Below are positions 1 to 12,410 of a DNA stretch of 64,000 bases, piece by piece. The stretch's first letter is position 1. Each line of letters begins with the position of its first letter. The stretch is from contig NC_064040.1 of NCBI RefSeq assembly GCF_932526225.1, forward strand, positions 1,116,001 through 1,180,000. Reading direction: 5' to 3'. The notes beneath the pieces were generated by a model, which was not told where the DNA came from, searched no databases, and was given only the letters and a program-made list of their open reading frames with translations. This stretch comes from Nematostella vectensis (taxonomy: Eukaryota; Cnidaria; Anthozoa; Actiniaria; Edwardsiidae). Both the position numbers and the translations under genes were made by a program.

Positions 1-1230
1 TGAAATTTCATAACGCCCGATTTCGCTTTAACGACTCCTTTCGAAAGAGTTCTCGGAAAAGGAAATGGTATTTCATAACTCCCTATCTCGTTTTAACTAC
101 TTATCCGAATAAGGAATAGACTAAAAAGAGGGTTTTTTATGCCGAAACAGTAGTGTAAACGAAATCAGGCGTTATGAAATACCATTTACTTATTCGAGAA
201 ATGTTTAGAAAGTACTAAAGAACCCTCTCTTTAGTCTATTCCTTATTCGGATAAGTAGGTAAAACGAAATCAGGCGTTATGAAATACCATTTCCTTTTTC
301 GAGAAATGTTTAAAAAACACTAACGACCCTCTTTTTAGTCTATTCCTTATTCGGATAAGTAGTTAAAACGAGATAGGGAGTTATGAAATACAATTTCCTT
401 TTTCGAGAACTCTTTCGAAAGGAGTAGTTAAAGCGAAATCGGGAGTTATGAAATTTCCTTTCCTTTATTGAGAAATGATGAGCAAACAATGACAATCCTC
501 TTCATAGTTTATTCCTTATTCGGATAAGTAGTTAAAACGAAATCAGGCGTTATGAAATACCATTTCCTTATTCGAGAAATGTTTAGAAAACACAAACGAC
601 CCTCTTTTTAGTCTATTCCTTATTCGGATAAGTAGTTAAAACGAGATAGGGAGTTATGAAATACCATTTCCTTTTTCGGGAACTCTTTAGAAAGGAGTCG
701 TAAAAGCGAATCGGGAGTTATGAAATTTCATTTCCTTTATTGAGAAATGATGAGCAAACACTAAGAACCCTCTCTTTAGTCTATTCCTTATTCGGATAAG
801 TAGGTAAAACGAAATCGGAAGTTGGGAGATTCCATTTATTTATTCGAGAAATGTTTAGAAAACATAAAAAAACCTCTTTTTAGTCTATTCCTTATTCGGA
901 TAAGTAGGTAAAACGAAATCAGGCGTTATGAAATACCATTTCCTTTTTCGAGAAATGTTTAAAAAACACTAACGACCCTCTTTTTAGTCTATTCCTTATT
1001 CGGATAAGTAGTTAAAACGAGATAGGGAGTTATGAAATACCATTTCCTTTTTCGAGAACTCTTTAGAAAGGAGTCGTAAAAGCGAATCGGGAGTTATGAA
1101 ATTTCATTTCCTTTATTGAGAAATGATGAGCAAACACTGACAACCCTCTTCATAGTCTATTCCTTATTCGGATAAAGTCGTAAAACGAAATCGGACGTTG
1201 GGAGATTCCATTTCCTTATTCGCGAAAACT
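1..1230. repeat. Complex satellite with an inverted first unit
   Basis: Tandem units of roughly 100-120 bp share the phrases TCTATTCCTTATTCGGATAA, GTTATGAAATACCATTTCC and TTCGAGAAATGTTTA. At least two or three unit types alternate (endings such as CGAAATCAGGCG versus CGAGATAGGGAG), which gives a higher-order pattern. The first ~135 bases are the reverse complement of the same units, so the array changes orientation near 135-160. The window edge cuts the array, so its full size is unknown. No coding potential seen. Confidence 0.85.
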
Positions 1231-2882
1231 AACTTGAATAAGGAGCAGTTCCCTATTCGTGTCACTGCACTAATCTATTTGTTTTGTCAGAGCCATATCT
1301 AGTAGTCAAGGTGTTAATTGACAACAAGCACTATCTGTCAAATTGTGGTTTTGTTAGCAAGGTCAAATTCCTTCTACACGCGTACGTAGTCACGTAAAGC
1401 GTGAATATTTTTCCTCTAAATATATTAATGCGTTTGGAAAGAAAGCCCAAGATATAAATACATTTATCAGATGAGAGGTAGATTTCCTCTCTTTTGCTAG
1501 ATTCATTTGTGAAAGCGATTGCACGCATAGCGTAATTTGACCTTTTGTAGCAGATAGAGTCTCATGTTCACAGCTCCGCTTAGCAGCGAGCACGTTAAAG
1601 CATCGAAATTTACCCGACGAAAATGCTGTTGGACTTGTTCTGAATAAACTGTTATGCCTAAATACTGTTTCAACTCGAATTAAAAGGTATCATGTAAGTA
1701 CCCCCCCTGATTTGAATAAGGAACTGAGCGAATAAGGAAACAGACGAAAAAGGAACTGCGAATAAGGAACTAACTTCACGCTGGTTAGGATACGCTGGAA
1801 GATTTCGGGAATGAATTACGTTTTTACGTTTTGAAACCCAAGTTGGCTGTTGCGAACCAAATAGGCGACTCACGTGACCCTGGATATTCCATCCTTCCGT
1901 ACCATTATTTCGATAGAGCTTGCTCGGTCCATCAAACACTGTGAAAAATATACCCTCATAACCATTGCTTTTTTAGTCACCGACCATGTGCTTGCAATGG
2001 ATGTGGTGGATGCCTCCCGAAACTGTCAATCACCCAAAACAAAATTGAGTCACACAAGCGATCCATTTCGATTGTCTGATTCGCGAGTCACTAAAAGCCC
2101 GATTCAAGCCTTATAACAACATATATATAGAATTTATATAGCGCTTATTGTCATGATATTACGCAACGCTTCGCTCACACTTGTAATATAGAACTAAATC
2201 GTTAGAGATTAATCACGCAATATTATTGTAATATGAAACTTAATTCTCTCTCAACTACATGCGCTCGCTTCAACACACAATGGTTCATCCTGACAATTAT
2301 ACCCAATAAATTGATTAAATAAAGACCGCAAATCATTACACTTACCCAAACCATGTTCTAAGCGCTTCACATTTAAAATCCGAATGTGTGTAAAACACCT
2401 GAGTATTTTCGGGCCCGAAAACTTCATTTTGCATTTTTTGCTAAAAAATTTGCATGTTTTCCTTTTTGAGAACTGCTTTCATGTTAGAACAGTTTGAACT
2501 TCCTCTTGGTTCATATTCCAAATGATTACGCTCAATAGGGCCTTTTTTGAAGTTTTGCTAAAAGTTACCCGAAAAGTCTCGGGTGACTCAGAGGTCCCGA
2601 GAACTTTCCAAATATTTAAGCCATGTGACTTTCGGGCCCGAGAAGTTCGGGAAAGATCAAAATCTAAAAATCTATAAAAAGAATCATCCTTTACCAGGGG
2701 CTCATAAGTATGTACTTATGAGACCCTGCCTTTACTTGAATCTTTGTGGTAAAATACGATGTTTGACGATATTTCAACACATTCAGGTACCATAAATTTT
2801 AGTGGAATTAGCCAGCTATTCAAATTAAGGAATAGAAACGATTTCGGGCCCGAGATATCTTGGGTGTTTCGAGAAACGACCC
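1231..2882. other. Intergenic DNA, no gene seen
   Basis: AT-rich DNA with only short chance reading frames. A short degenerate run of GAATAAGGAAC-like words lies at about 1710-1770. The palindromic word TTTCGGGCCCGA occurs three times (about 2408, 2630, 2841), which suggests fragments of one dispersed repeat family. Nothing here supports a coding exon. Confidence 0.5.
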
Positions 2883-3250
2883 CAGCAGAGGCGAGAGGCC
2901 CCATACGCTGACATGCTAACACACTGGGCCACCTGTGGCGAGAGGCCCCATACGCTGACATGCTAACACACTGGGCCACCTGTGGCGAGAGGCCCCATAC
3001 GCTGACATTCTAACACACTGGGCCACCTGTGGTGAGAGGCCCCATACGCTGACATGCTTACACACTGGGCCACCTGTGGCGAGAGACCCCATACGCTGAC
3101 ATGCTAACACACTGGGCCACCTGTGGTGAGAGGCCCCATACACTGACGCACTGAAACACTGGGCCACCTGTGGCGAGAGGCCCCATACGCTGACATGCTA
3201 ACACACTGGGCAACCTGTGGTGAGAGGCCCCATACACTGACGCGCTGACA
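2883..3250. repeat. 47-bp minisatellite, about 8 copies
   Basis: Units begin GCGAGAGGCCCCATACGCTG and continue with ACATGCTAACACACTGGGCC and ACCTGTG. Copies differ by a few substitutions (TGGTGAG for TGGCGAG, CACTGACGCA for CGCTGACATG). Reading frames across it are repeat artefacts. Confidence 0.92.
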
Positions 3251-3969
3251 CCACCCGTGATTCCGGGATTTCCAGAATCAAGCCTTGCGCTCCTGCCGTG
3301 CCAAATCTAATTGTCGATTTGTACTGACACAAATCAACGTTGATTCAGACGCCACACTAAATGAGTTGCGCTCAATAGGTTGTGAGTAGTAAAAATAAAC
3401 TTGATTTTTTTGTTATACTAAAATAAAATAAATAGTGTTTGGTTCGGCAAATCAAAAACTTGACCATTTTCTGGTCATCTCCCGGGGGGGGGGGGAGGGG
3501 AGGGGGGCTTCAATAGACTGGGGTGATCGTCGACAAAATCAATTTTCACCTTTAGGAATAGAACTTTGGGTAGGTATAGTCAACAGCAATTGTTACCCCT
3601 ATAAAAAAGATAGCACTTTTAGGTGTAATTGAAGCAATTTGTAACCCTAACCGCTAAAAGAAAACACATTCTCAGGTTTCTTGGATCGCGGCCACCACCC
3701 AGCACATTTCTTTCCTGACTACATTCGTGTTCACATCCATGTTCAGTTGTTATGAGCATGTGATGATCCACTAGTGTGACCCCCTAAGGGATAGCAATTA
3801 GTAGAATTTTATACCCTTAATATAAGAGAAACACCCCCGTCTCTGCAAGGAGAAAACCAGTGGAGGCTCGCGTTAGTTGGGTCGATAGAACAAATATATA
3901 TCAGTAGCATACATTTATGCATGAATTGATGCGTGAATATATGCGTGATGGAACTTACTAAAAATAACA
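3251..3969. other. Intergenic DNA with a G-run
   Basis: Low-information AT-rich DNA. A G-rich run lies at about 3484-3508. No exon, RNA gene or clear transposon end was found. Confidence 0.4.
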
Positions 3970-4569
3970 TACATTAGTCCAGTCAATCTATGAAATTTTT
4001 ATGGCCCAGGTGGAACTTATTGCAATAGAATTTCTCTCAGCGGATTTTAAACAAGTGATACAACCTAGTTAACATACTAAAAGTCCCCAAAAATCCCTTT
4101 GGTGTAACATCTTGAAATATAGGATTTGTCCATTTCGGAGCTAAACCACAGGGTACCCGCGTTGTTAAAACGGAAAAAATTAAAATACACGTCTCAATCA
4201 GTACATTGAAAAGGTCATTGGTCAAAGTTGATTAAAGAAAATGTTTGGATATCGAAACAAAGCAAATTGCTCCTGTTAAATATATTTTTTCCAATATTTC
4301 TGTATTCCAAAAACCACAGGGTACCCGCGCCGAAAGCCCTGAAAAAATGAAAATACACGTCTGAATCTGAAAATTTCAATGGCCATTGGCCAAAAATAAT
4401 GACACAATTTTAGTATCAAAATAAAGCAACTTGTCCATGTTTTTTTTCTATTTCAAATATTTTCTCCACAAATGTATTTCTGCATTCTTTTCAGTGACTG
4501 AAATTTGTCTAGAAAACAAACTTATATGTGACATCAGCTCAGTAGGTAGCCTATTCAATACATGTAATA

Positions 4570-4962
4570 CAACGGTAATCTGGAACAGTTTTGTAGTTTC
4601 TTGAGGTTTTACACCAGCCTAGAGAAAGCTACTTACACTTCTAATGAAACTGAACGTCTAGCTCTAGCTCGATTAGTCCGAATTGTGACAAGTCTTACCT
4701 TTACACTTTACAAACGTCGCACTACAGTCTAGACCATTCTTCTTGCAGGTTCATCTTCTGGTGCTGCAATCCGATTAGCATTTGTATCGCATTATATTTA
4801 TCAGCGATCCTTGGGGATGGTCCAGTGCGGACAGACTTGCCTCCAAGAAATGGATCGCTGCTAAAAATGGTGCGGTGCAAATGCACAAATTGGATTACAT
4901 TTGCTTTCTTTAGGCTGGGTGTAAAACCTCAAAAACACAAAAGTGTTACTGATTACTAGAAT
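4570..4962. mobile_element. Nested MITE-like inverted repeat
   Basis: About 55 bp at 4570-4632 matches the reverse complement of about 4903-4962; shared words are GAGGTTTTACAC and the flanking AGCCT and GAAAGC. The spacer has no reading frame of note. It sits inside the larger inverted-repeat element. Confidence 0.6.
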
Positions 4963-5344
4963 AGTCTTCAAAAGCTTTATTAGACAACAAAGATGACCAA
5001 TGGGGGGGGGGGGGGTCATACGTAAACAGGGTCTAGATTCTATGGTTTTACAATACGATTGAAATAAGATGCTTGAAAAGTAGTTGTTCTGCAAAGAGCC
5101 GGAGATAAAGTTAAGGTTGGGTTCAGGTTACGAGTACGATTGTGATTTACAAAAGTGTCAAAAAGTTGAACATTCAGGTCGGTCATTTTGAAGTTACACT
5201 AGTTAAAAAGAGATTCGGTCTTTCACCTCTCAGTCGAAGACCAAGGGTAGTAGATCGAGTTTTAGAAGTCGCTCTTTTTAGCAAGTCTCCGATCTTGGAT
5301 CTTAGAATTCAACGGGTGGCTCGCCTTTTAACTCTTTCTAGGAG

Positions 5345-5945
5345 GACATTTTAAGTCTTAAGCTGCCGGGGGACCAGACTTCAGTGGCGAAACAAAGCTG
5401 CGACTTGACAAGGAACATGTACAGAGTAGGCCTGACCCTGTATCTGTAATTAGGACACATGTCCTCTTGAGCAGACCAAGCATTCTGTTGGCCTTGTACA
5501 ACACAAATAGAATGTGGGTGTCCTATGTGAGATTGCCCGGTATTGTGCTCCCGAGATCTTTTTCAATGTTGATGCGCTGAAGACTTGTGGCGCCAAGCGG
5601 ATAGTCCACCAGTTTGGGCGATTTCTTTCGTAATAGACTGTCAAGACATAACTAACACTTGGTAGCGTTGAAGTTTTTATTTGTTTCGTCGCTCCATTTG
5701 TTAGACTTGTCAGGTCATCCTGAAGAGCTTCACAGTCCTTTATCGAAGAGATTCTTCGGTATAGCTTTGTGCCGTCTGAGTATATAGCGGTGTGCCTTTG
5801 TCTGTGGCGTCTGCTAGATCGTTGATGTAGGTCCTAAATAGAAGGGGCCTATTAGGCTTTCTTGAGGGACCCCGGAAGTCACTGGGAGGTGACGAGAGGC
5901 CATGCTTTCTATAACAACCCTAGCTACCGAGTTGCTGTCACATGT
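5345..5945 (-). pseudogene. Decayed non-LTR retrotransposon reverse transcriptase fragment
   Basis: Minus-strand translation in shifting frames gives hallmark RT phrases in order: a VTSGVPQ-x-S-x-x-GP block (about 5860-5900), a YINDL-type block (about 5815-5840), a degenerated catalytic-loop region, then the C-terminal phrase resembling ANRMLGLLRRTCP (about 5455-5500) typical of the CR1/Rex1-like group. Frameshifts and stops interrupt it throughout, so it is dead. It lies between the arms of the long inverted-repeat element. The family assignment beyond non-LTR is a guess. Confidence 0.75.
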
Positions 5946-6867
5946 AAGTTTGTTTTCTATATACAAATTTCAGTAACTGACGCGAGGATGCAGAAATACA
6001 TTTGTGGAGAAAATATTTAAAATAAAAATGAAACATGGACAAGTTGCTTTATTTCGATACTAGAATTTGTGTCTTTAGTAATTTTTTTCCAATGACCTTT
6101 GAAATTTTCTGATTCAGGCTTGAATTTTCAAATTTGTTTAGTGTTTTCGACGCGGGTACCCTGTGGTTTTTGGATTACAGAAATATTGGAAAAAGATATA
6201 AAACTGGGGCAATTTGCTTTTGTTTCGATATCCAAACTGGGTCTTTAATCAACTTTGACCAATGGTATTTCAAAATTACTGATTTAGACGTGTATTTTAT
6301 TATTTTGCCGTTTTAACGACGCGGGTACCCTGTGTTTTGCTTCGAAATGGAAGAATCACAAATTTCAGGATGTTCCACCAAAGGGATTTTTGGGGACTTT
6401 TAGTATGTTAACTAGGTTGTATCACTTGTTCAAAATCCGTTGAGAGAAATTCTGTTGCAATTAGTCCCACCTGAAACCACAGATTGACTGGACTACATTG
6501 GAATTAAGAGTCTAAACTGATCGGTTCCTGATGTGCTGATGAGTAACAAGTTAGAAAGTTAGCGGGTAAAATATGGCCGGGGTAAACGAAAAGTAATTCG
6601 GGATATATCCGGGTTTTTTATTCTGGTAAAAATGAGTACAAATCAGGCCCAAGTACTGCGAGAATCTCCTCATCATCGAAGTACGTTAGCAGGGTTTAGT
6701 TGTATATAAATGGATTTTATTGTGTTGTATATAAATGGATTGTATTGTGTTCCGAACCTGTTCTGAGACGCATTCTTCTTAAGGTATCTGCTAATTTTCA
6801 TGAAAAAACTTTCTAGCTCCAAGTCAAAGCTTTCTACATATTTATTACTGGAGAAAAACAGGATGAA

Positions 6868-7140
6868 AACACACCACCACCACAGGTCCCCCAAGCTAAT
6901 ATGTTGTATTTTACTTGTCTTATTCACTGTAAAAATATGGTGCGTTACAATAAAAAACAATTGGGACGAAAAATGTAATAAAATACCTTCAAACTTTTCT
7001 AACCAGTTTGTGGAGTTGTTATTTAAATCCTTGTGAAGTTTGAATTCAAATTTTTTTTTGGAACGCACTATATATTTACAGTGAATGAGACACGTAAAAT
7101 ACAACATATTAGCTTGGGGGACCTGTGACACCACACAAAT
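6868..7140. mobile_element. MITE with ~80-bp terminal inverted repeats
   Basis: The sequence containing CCCCCAAGCTAATATGTTG (from about 6890) is repeated in reverse complement at about 7100-7125, and the homology runs through TTCACTGTAAA / TTTACAGTGAA. Total length is about 270 bp with a short AT-rich loop. Reading frames called here on either strand are products of the palindrome. Confidence 0.75.
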
Positions 7141-8308
7141 CTTTTAGGTGTCTAAACGTGGAAAAAAATTCTCACAAAACAATAAAACTTGTTCATCCCA
7201 CACCAACTCAAATAGCCCACAGACGCTTATGTTTTTCTCTAAATATGCGAAAATGAAAATAGGGATCATCCACATAATTTTACTCCCAGCAAACAACTTG
7301 AAAGTAAGAGGAACTTTTTAAAAAAGCCTGAACTTACGAGAAAATCATAACAGATAAAAAGCACAGTCGACAGTCTTTACCTATGTACGAAAAATCAGCT
7401 TTAAATAATTGCGACATTGAACAGCTTCTGTTTCTATAAACTGTACGTTATTTTTAACCATAACTCACACCCTGTGTACTTCTTTGAACCATAATCGTGT
7501 TGAGTCCACCTCTATCTTTGCTTTTTTTTACCTTTCCCTGGATGCAAATTTCAGCTGGTAGATTAAAAACCATGCCATTGCTAAGCAACTACAACTTCCT
7601 CTCATTATTCAGTACCGTGTAGCTATCAACAAGTAGCCTCTATCAGCAAAGCAGTAACGGTGAAGGCAATCCTCCCAGCACTTATTACAAGTTAACATCG
7701 TGCGTCCCTTTCCGCCGTTTCTCCGCTACGTTGACTCATAAGGAATTGATATCGATACGATAACCACACATATATGACCTTAATGAACCTGCACAGGAAC
7801 TCGTCTGGATTTCACGGCCCATGGAAGACGTCAAGGAAGTTAAATATCAGACGCAGCAATTAGCGCTAATTATATGCCTTCATATCTCAGCCACTGTTTC
7901 TTGGTTAATTATTTATCGTCTAATTCTTTTGAATTGCATACTGTAGTATCGGCGAGGCCACCTCGGTAGAGGTGAAGAAAGTAAGTACATAGTATCAGTC
8001 AAGGGGAGAGGGGAAGGGGGTTTCCGAAAAAATCCCCCCTTAAACATTTGGATTCTGTGTGAATCTGTGTGAATGCGAATGATTTAAAGTAACGGTTTAA
8101 TTTCATATCCTTATGTGCACGAGGTGCATGCCCTGTCGTCTTTTCTTCTGATGCTGTCAAACTTCGTAGCCAACATAGAGTATACCCACCTATTATCGAG
8201 ACAAATCCACTAACCGCAATAATGAACTAACCGCAAGCGTGTGTGTAACATCCGATGGTTTCTTCCTACGTTTTTGTAATTTGATTACTGTGACGGGTAC
8301 TTCCGGCT

Positions 8309-8412
8309 TGAGAGGACCATTCGGGAACACGGGTAACATTCGGGAACTCGGGGACCATTCGGGAACACGGGGACCATTCGGGAACTCGGGGACCATTTTG
8401 GAATTCGGGGCA
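8309..8412. repeat. ~20-bp minisatellite, 5 copies
   Basis: The core GGGACCATTCGGGAAC followed by TCGG or ACGG repeats about five times with small changes. It is open in both directions, which creates proline-rich reading frames that are not genes. Confidence 0.8.
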
Positions 8413-8544
8413 TTTCAGCCAAGTTAGAGGCAATTTTGTTGTTTATTATCAACTTTGTTCCTACTGCAAATGTTTTAGGACCGAATATTTGTTATATCGG
8501 GGAGGTGAGTTAATCATCTCTTTATATATTTTTTTCGCTTTTTT

Positions 8545-8608
8545 TACGCTTGATATTATTCCTTTGGATTTTATTGCACTTGATATTATTCCTTTGGATT
8601 TTATTGCG
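8545..8608. repeat. 27-bp direct repeat, 2 copies
   Basis: Two near-identical copies of a unit containing TTGATATTATTCCTTTGGAT and ending in TTTATTGC, followed by a T-run. Confidence 0.75.
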
Positions 8609-9273
8609 CCTTTTTTTTTTTTTTCTTCGAAAATTGAGCTTGTTCATTTGACGAGTTGGTCACTGGACCTCATGATCACCCTGCCTGAGACCTTTCGAGA
8701 TGAGGGGGTTCCCCTAGGGGTCTTCTATCTCTCTTAACGAGTTCATCATCTGTGCTGTGTGCTGACGGCGTTGTCTCATGTTTCGAGCATACACCAAACG
8801 ACCGCCTGTGTGTACACTGACCGATATCTATCGCCTCCCGTGTCATTACAATGTTTGCTTTTACGATTTTCTTGTAAACATACTTGGATTTTATCATACT
8901 CAAACTCGACACAATCTTTATAATTGATTATCAATACGTCGGCACGGTTGGCGTGTTGTGAACAATAGGCTCTTCATTCTATTATTGGCTCAACGCTAAC
9001 AACGAACTCGGACGGTATCGCCTTTGCAACACGTACTACACAAGTTATCTTCAAGGATTGGCTTACTCTATAAACTGCCTTAACAAAACAGATAAGTGTT
9101 TGCTGTTAATTCGAGGGCCGACACGAGAGGTGCAGAAATTAGACCACAAAATATTACGCGTTGCGACGGGGCAGATGGAAATATTACGTTGATGTCCCAT
9201 AGCCCATCAAAGTATACTGGAATGTGGCTTCTTTATCTTTTACTGTCGTAGTTAGACTGTAACCTGGATCACA

Positions 9274-11730
9274 ATGAGTGAGGAAGGGTTCAAACTAGCG
9301 ATTTTATGGATTGCTTATTTTCTATACATGCTCATAGGAGCTTTTATATTCATGAGCCTTGAATACAAAAATGAAGAGCAAGAGTTGCGAGTGCTGAGTG
9401 AAAAATTGGAAACGCTTTCCGCAGAAAATTCAACGGCCACGTTTGGATCACTAAAGACGGATAAACAGAGACAATTTCTTTACGATTTTTGCTCTCACGG
9501 GCTGGCGCTGAATCCTGGCGGGGAGCATCACTATCAATGGGACCTAGCCGGTTCTTTCTACTTCGCTGGGACGGTTATTACTACAGTTGGTATGTCGAGC
9601 AGGATTAATTCCCATTAGCGATCCTTGACACACAAAAAATCATAACAGATTTCTAGATCCCTTTCCTAAGTAACACTTGACATGTTAGCCCAGACCACAT
9701 AACTTTCAATGACTTAGAACCCCCCAAAAAATTATCTTATTTTTATTGACCGTTATCGGATTGTCCCAAACTGATCCGTGTCCTAATTAGTCCTGAGTTG
9801 ACCCTAAAGATGAAAGACATTATGCGTTATTTGTTGCTCCTTTTAATTCAATCTTTTTTTTTTATTGATTTTCAAGTTGGTGTAATCAACCCCCACGAAC
9901 GAGTTCTCATGACGTGTGTTGTCTTGTTGTTGATCATTATGTTAATCCTGTCAGATGTAGTGACTTATCTGACTTATCTCGGCCGTCCTCTTCGGTTAAA
10001 CGAATTGTCATGTAAATTCGCTTAACTTGCTTATGTTTTACGTTTACGTTTTACTTTTCTGCATAATTTGGTGCAATTGTACTAATGTTACTAAAAGGTA
10101 CCAAAAAGCGTTATCTATATTTGCTCCTGTCTTTGTCCAACAACTCGAATGCGGTTATCCCACGGGAGAACCTCCGAAGTAGATCAAGATGGAACATCGC
10201 AATAAATTTAAGTCTAATACGATTACTGTCTATTGTGTTCTTAATGCAAGATTTTCACAACTACAATCTGTAAATTGCTCTAGCCTCTCTTGAAGTGAAA
10301 ACTGATTGGTCGATTGTTTGTAGTAAATTCCACCATTTTATTTATTTCATTTTTTTGTATTTTTGCGAGGACTTTCTTTTTGACGATGGCGAGCACATCA
10401 GAATTTCAGGTCAGCGTAGAACGTGTCATAGGATACCATAGAGACATGCCATAGAGAACGATGGGCGGCAACCGGAAGTGGAAGTTTAGTATCTAAAGAT
10501 TCTTATAGAAAAAAAAATGATTAAATATACGTCTCTACTTTTATCTGGTTAGAGAAAAACCTCACAAAAAAAGAAAGAAGTGGAACATCCCGAACTCATA
10601 CTCGATTCATATTTTTTGTTTTATTTTAATTGCTACTTTGATTTTCTTTCTCTGCAGGGTTCGGGCTAACCGCACCAGTCACGCGTGCAGGCAAGCTGTT
10701 CTTTCTCCCATACTCGCTCTTTGGTATTCCCCTCCACGTGCTTCTATTCAATACAATGTTGGACCGGACAGTTTATCTTATCACGGGCCTACTGCGCAGA
10801 CTCCACCACAAGTTTTCAACAGGCAGCCCACTATCTGACTGGGAGCCTAGTACGACTCTGATAGCTTTGGTGGCATTCCTCTCGATGTCCATATTAGTAC
10901 TGTTATCGGCACCACTCTTCGTGTTTCTAGAGGGGTGGTCGTATTTCGAGTCTGTTTATTTTGCTGTGGTAACATACACGACTGTAGGGTTCGGTGATTT
11001 CGTACCAAGCTCATCCCCAACAGATGATAATCATAATCACACACTGCATTATAAGGTCGGTAATTGGATGGTTATTATTGTGGGGATCATGTTCATGTAC
11101 CCGGCGATAGCAATAATGGCGACGGTTTATAAACACGTACTGAACGGTTTGTATGCGAAGATTCTGGCCTGTTGGAAAAAGAGTAAATCAAGGAATAGGA
11201 CAACGGACCTAGGAGCCCCGGTCCAGAAACCGGACGCCATCTCAGGCTGCAGTAGTACATTGTCAAAAAAGCCTTCTGATTTTGATAGGATGTTTGCACA
11301 AAGGGTGCTCAAGGATTGGCAGAATCGATGTAAAGCGAGCAAAATGGGGACTGTGAATAGCGTAGAAGCCTCCATACGTAAAAGCCGCGTTTCCTTACCG
11401 CGAGATTGGGTAGCAGAGAACGAATTAGCTTTGACCAATAGCGGACCAGACTCGTCTAATCACGTGACCGGTCGGGTGCAAGTGACGTTTAGTCACGTGA
11501 ACAGCCTTGAGGAGCTGCTGGCAGCCGAGTCGAGGATCACGATAGAGTTTAGAGAGACACTAGACAGGCTGCATCAACAGAGGCAAAAGCTACTGCATTC
11601 GAGTAGAGACGAGTTTGCGGATATAGCTGAGGGCGCTGGCTCGAGTACTGCGGTCTCACAGGTTAAAATAACTGCAATATCTGTTGAACCCTGTAAAGGC
11701 GATCCGCCAGATGGAAATACATCTAGTTAG
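9274..11730 (+). CDS. Two-pore-domain K+ channel, THIK (KCNK12/13)-like
   Basis: Two exons, 9274-9589 and 10658-11730, joined in phase 1 (donor GTATGT, acceptor CTCTGCAG), give a 462-residue protein. It should act as a dimeric background potassium channel of the plasma membrane. Visible features: TM1 at about 7-29; an extracellular cap with an NST glycosylation sequon; pore loop 1 with filter TTVGFG completed across the intron (about 103-108); a second helix ending LLFNTMLDR; TM3 at about 152-175; EGWSYFESVYF leading to the second filter TTVGFGDF (213-218); TM4; then a long cytoplasmic tail. The phrases FNTMLDR and EGWSYFESVYF match the halothane-inhibited THIK subgroup better than TREK or TASK. 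The start is the only in-frame ATG before TM1. Confidence 0.93.
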
Positions 11731-11766
11731 AGCGCGCTTGAGTATGTAGTGTCAACTTGATGGGAA

Positions 11767-11772
11767 AATAAA
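11767..11772 (+). terminator. Polyadenylation signal of the K2P gene
   Basis: AATAAA, 37 bases after the channel stop codon. The position is plausible; no cleavage evidence is available. Confidence 0.55.
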
Positions 11773-12167
11773 AATTACATTCGTAGAGATACTAGACCAA
11801 GGGGAATAAGTAGGGAGGGGAGGGAGAGAGCTTTCTTTCACCTAGTGAGTAAGCATGACAACAAACCAAGCGCCCATACGTGTGCTGCAGTTGTCTAACT
11901 AAATCACCGTAAAGAACCTGTATGAACCTATGAGGAACATCTCTCTTATTCCACGTTAATAATAGCCTTTTTACCGACAGTGCCGGAAAATACTACTAAT
12001 CCTGAGGGCTTTGGTGTAATGACCGAGGCTTTGCGTTTATTCTTTGCCATTTTTAGAAAATTTTCCGTAGGGTAATAGGACAATTCCGTAATGCCCACTG
12101 AGGCAAAATGCCATGACTACCAATTAGCTAATCACAGCGCGCGTACAGTCGTTGTCATATAATAATA
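11773..12167. other. Intergenic DNA, nothing recognised
   Basis: Unremarkable intergenic sequence with no exon, RNA gene or transposon end seen. Confidence 0.4.
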
Positions 12168-12410
12168 GCGGAGCCAAGGGCGGCCGCAGGCCGCGCGCGT
12201 AGCCCCATAGGCATAGAAATATGGTATAGATATGCGACTTGATTTTTGTGGTCATCGCGCGGGTACCCTGTGGTGTCGCCAGCCAGCCAGTCAGTCAGCC
12301 GCGCGACTCCCAGGCCCCACTCGGCCCCGAAATGGCGACTAAATACAAGCACGGAGCAAGGGAAAAAGTTCTTGTCGATTATGCGATGATTATTTATTTT
12401 GCCTCAAATT
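12168..12410. mobile_element. Left end of a dispersed repeat family (AGCGGAGC family)
   Basis: It begins AGCGGAGCC and continues with GCGTAGCCCCATAGGCATAG and ATATGGTATA. The same order of words begins the element at 60125 (AGCGGAGC, GTAGCGCCCCATA, GTGGTATA), so the two are homologous. It also contains CGCGGGTACCCTGTGG, a 16-mer shared with the arms of the foldback element at 3970-6502. A family-like right end lies at 15038-15080. Confidence 0.6.

Larger units (their letters stand above)
3970..6502. mobile_element. Foldback-type element with ~570-bp terminal inverted repeats
   Basis: The stretch at about 3970-4540 is the reverse complement of about 5932-6502, with moderate divergence. Outer ends are CATTAGTCCAGTCAATCT on the left and AGATTGACTGGACTACATTG on the right. 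Each arm itself holds a tandem duplication of ~175 bp marked by the word CCACAGGGTACCCGCG (about 4141 and 4316 on the left, inverted near 6150 and 6320 on the right). The interior holds a small nested MITE and a decayed reverse-transcriptase fragment, so it is a nest of elements. No transposase gene was seen, hence a non-autonomous element or one disrupted by insertion. Confidence 0.82.
7141..9273. other. Intergenic DNA upstream of the K2P channel
   Basis: No exon was recognised. It includes two small tandem repeats, listed separately, and T-rich runs. The region just upstream of 9274 should hold the channel promoter and 5' UTR, but I see no unambiguous TATA box or initiator. Confidence 0.4.

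Noticed and set aside
5142..5354. 70-codon plus-strand frame inside the foldback element
   Set aside because: No recognisable domain. It adjoins the decayed reverse transcriptase on the opposite strand and is probably chance.
6673..7134. 153-codon minus-strand frame
   Set aside because: It lies over a MITE and its flanks, has low-complexity composition, and shows no domain.
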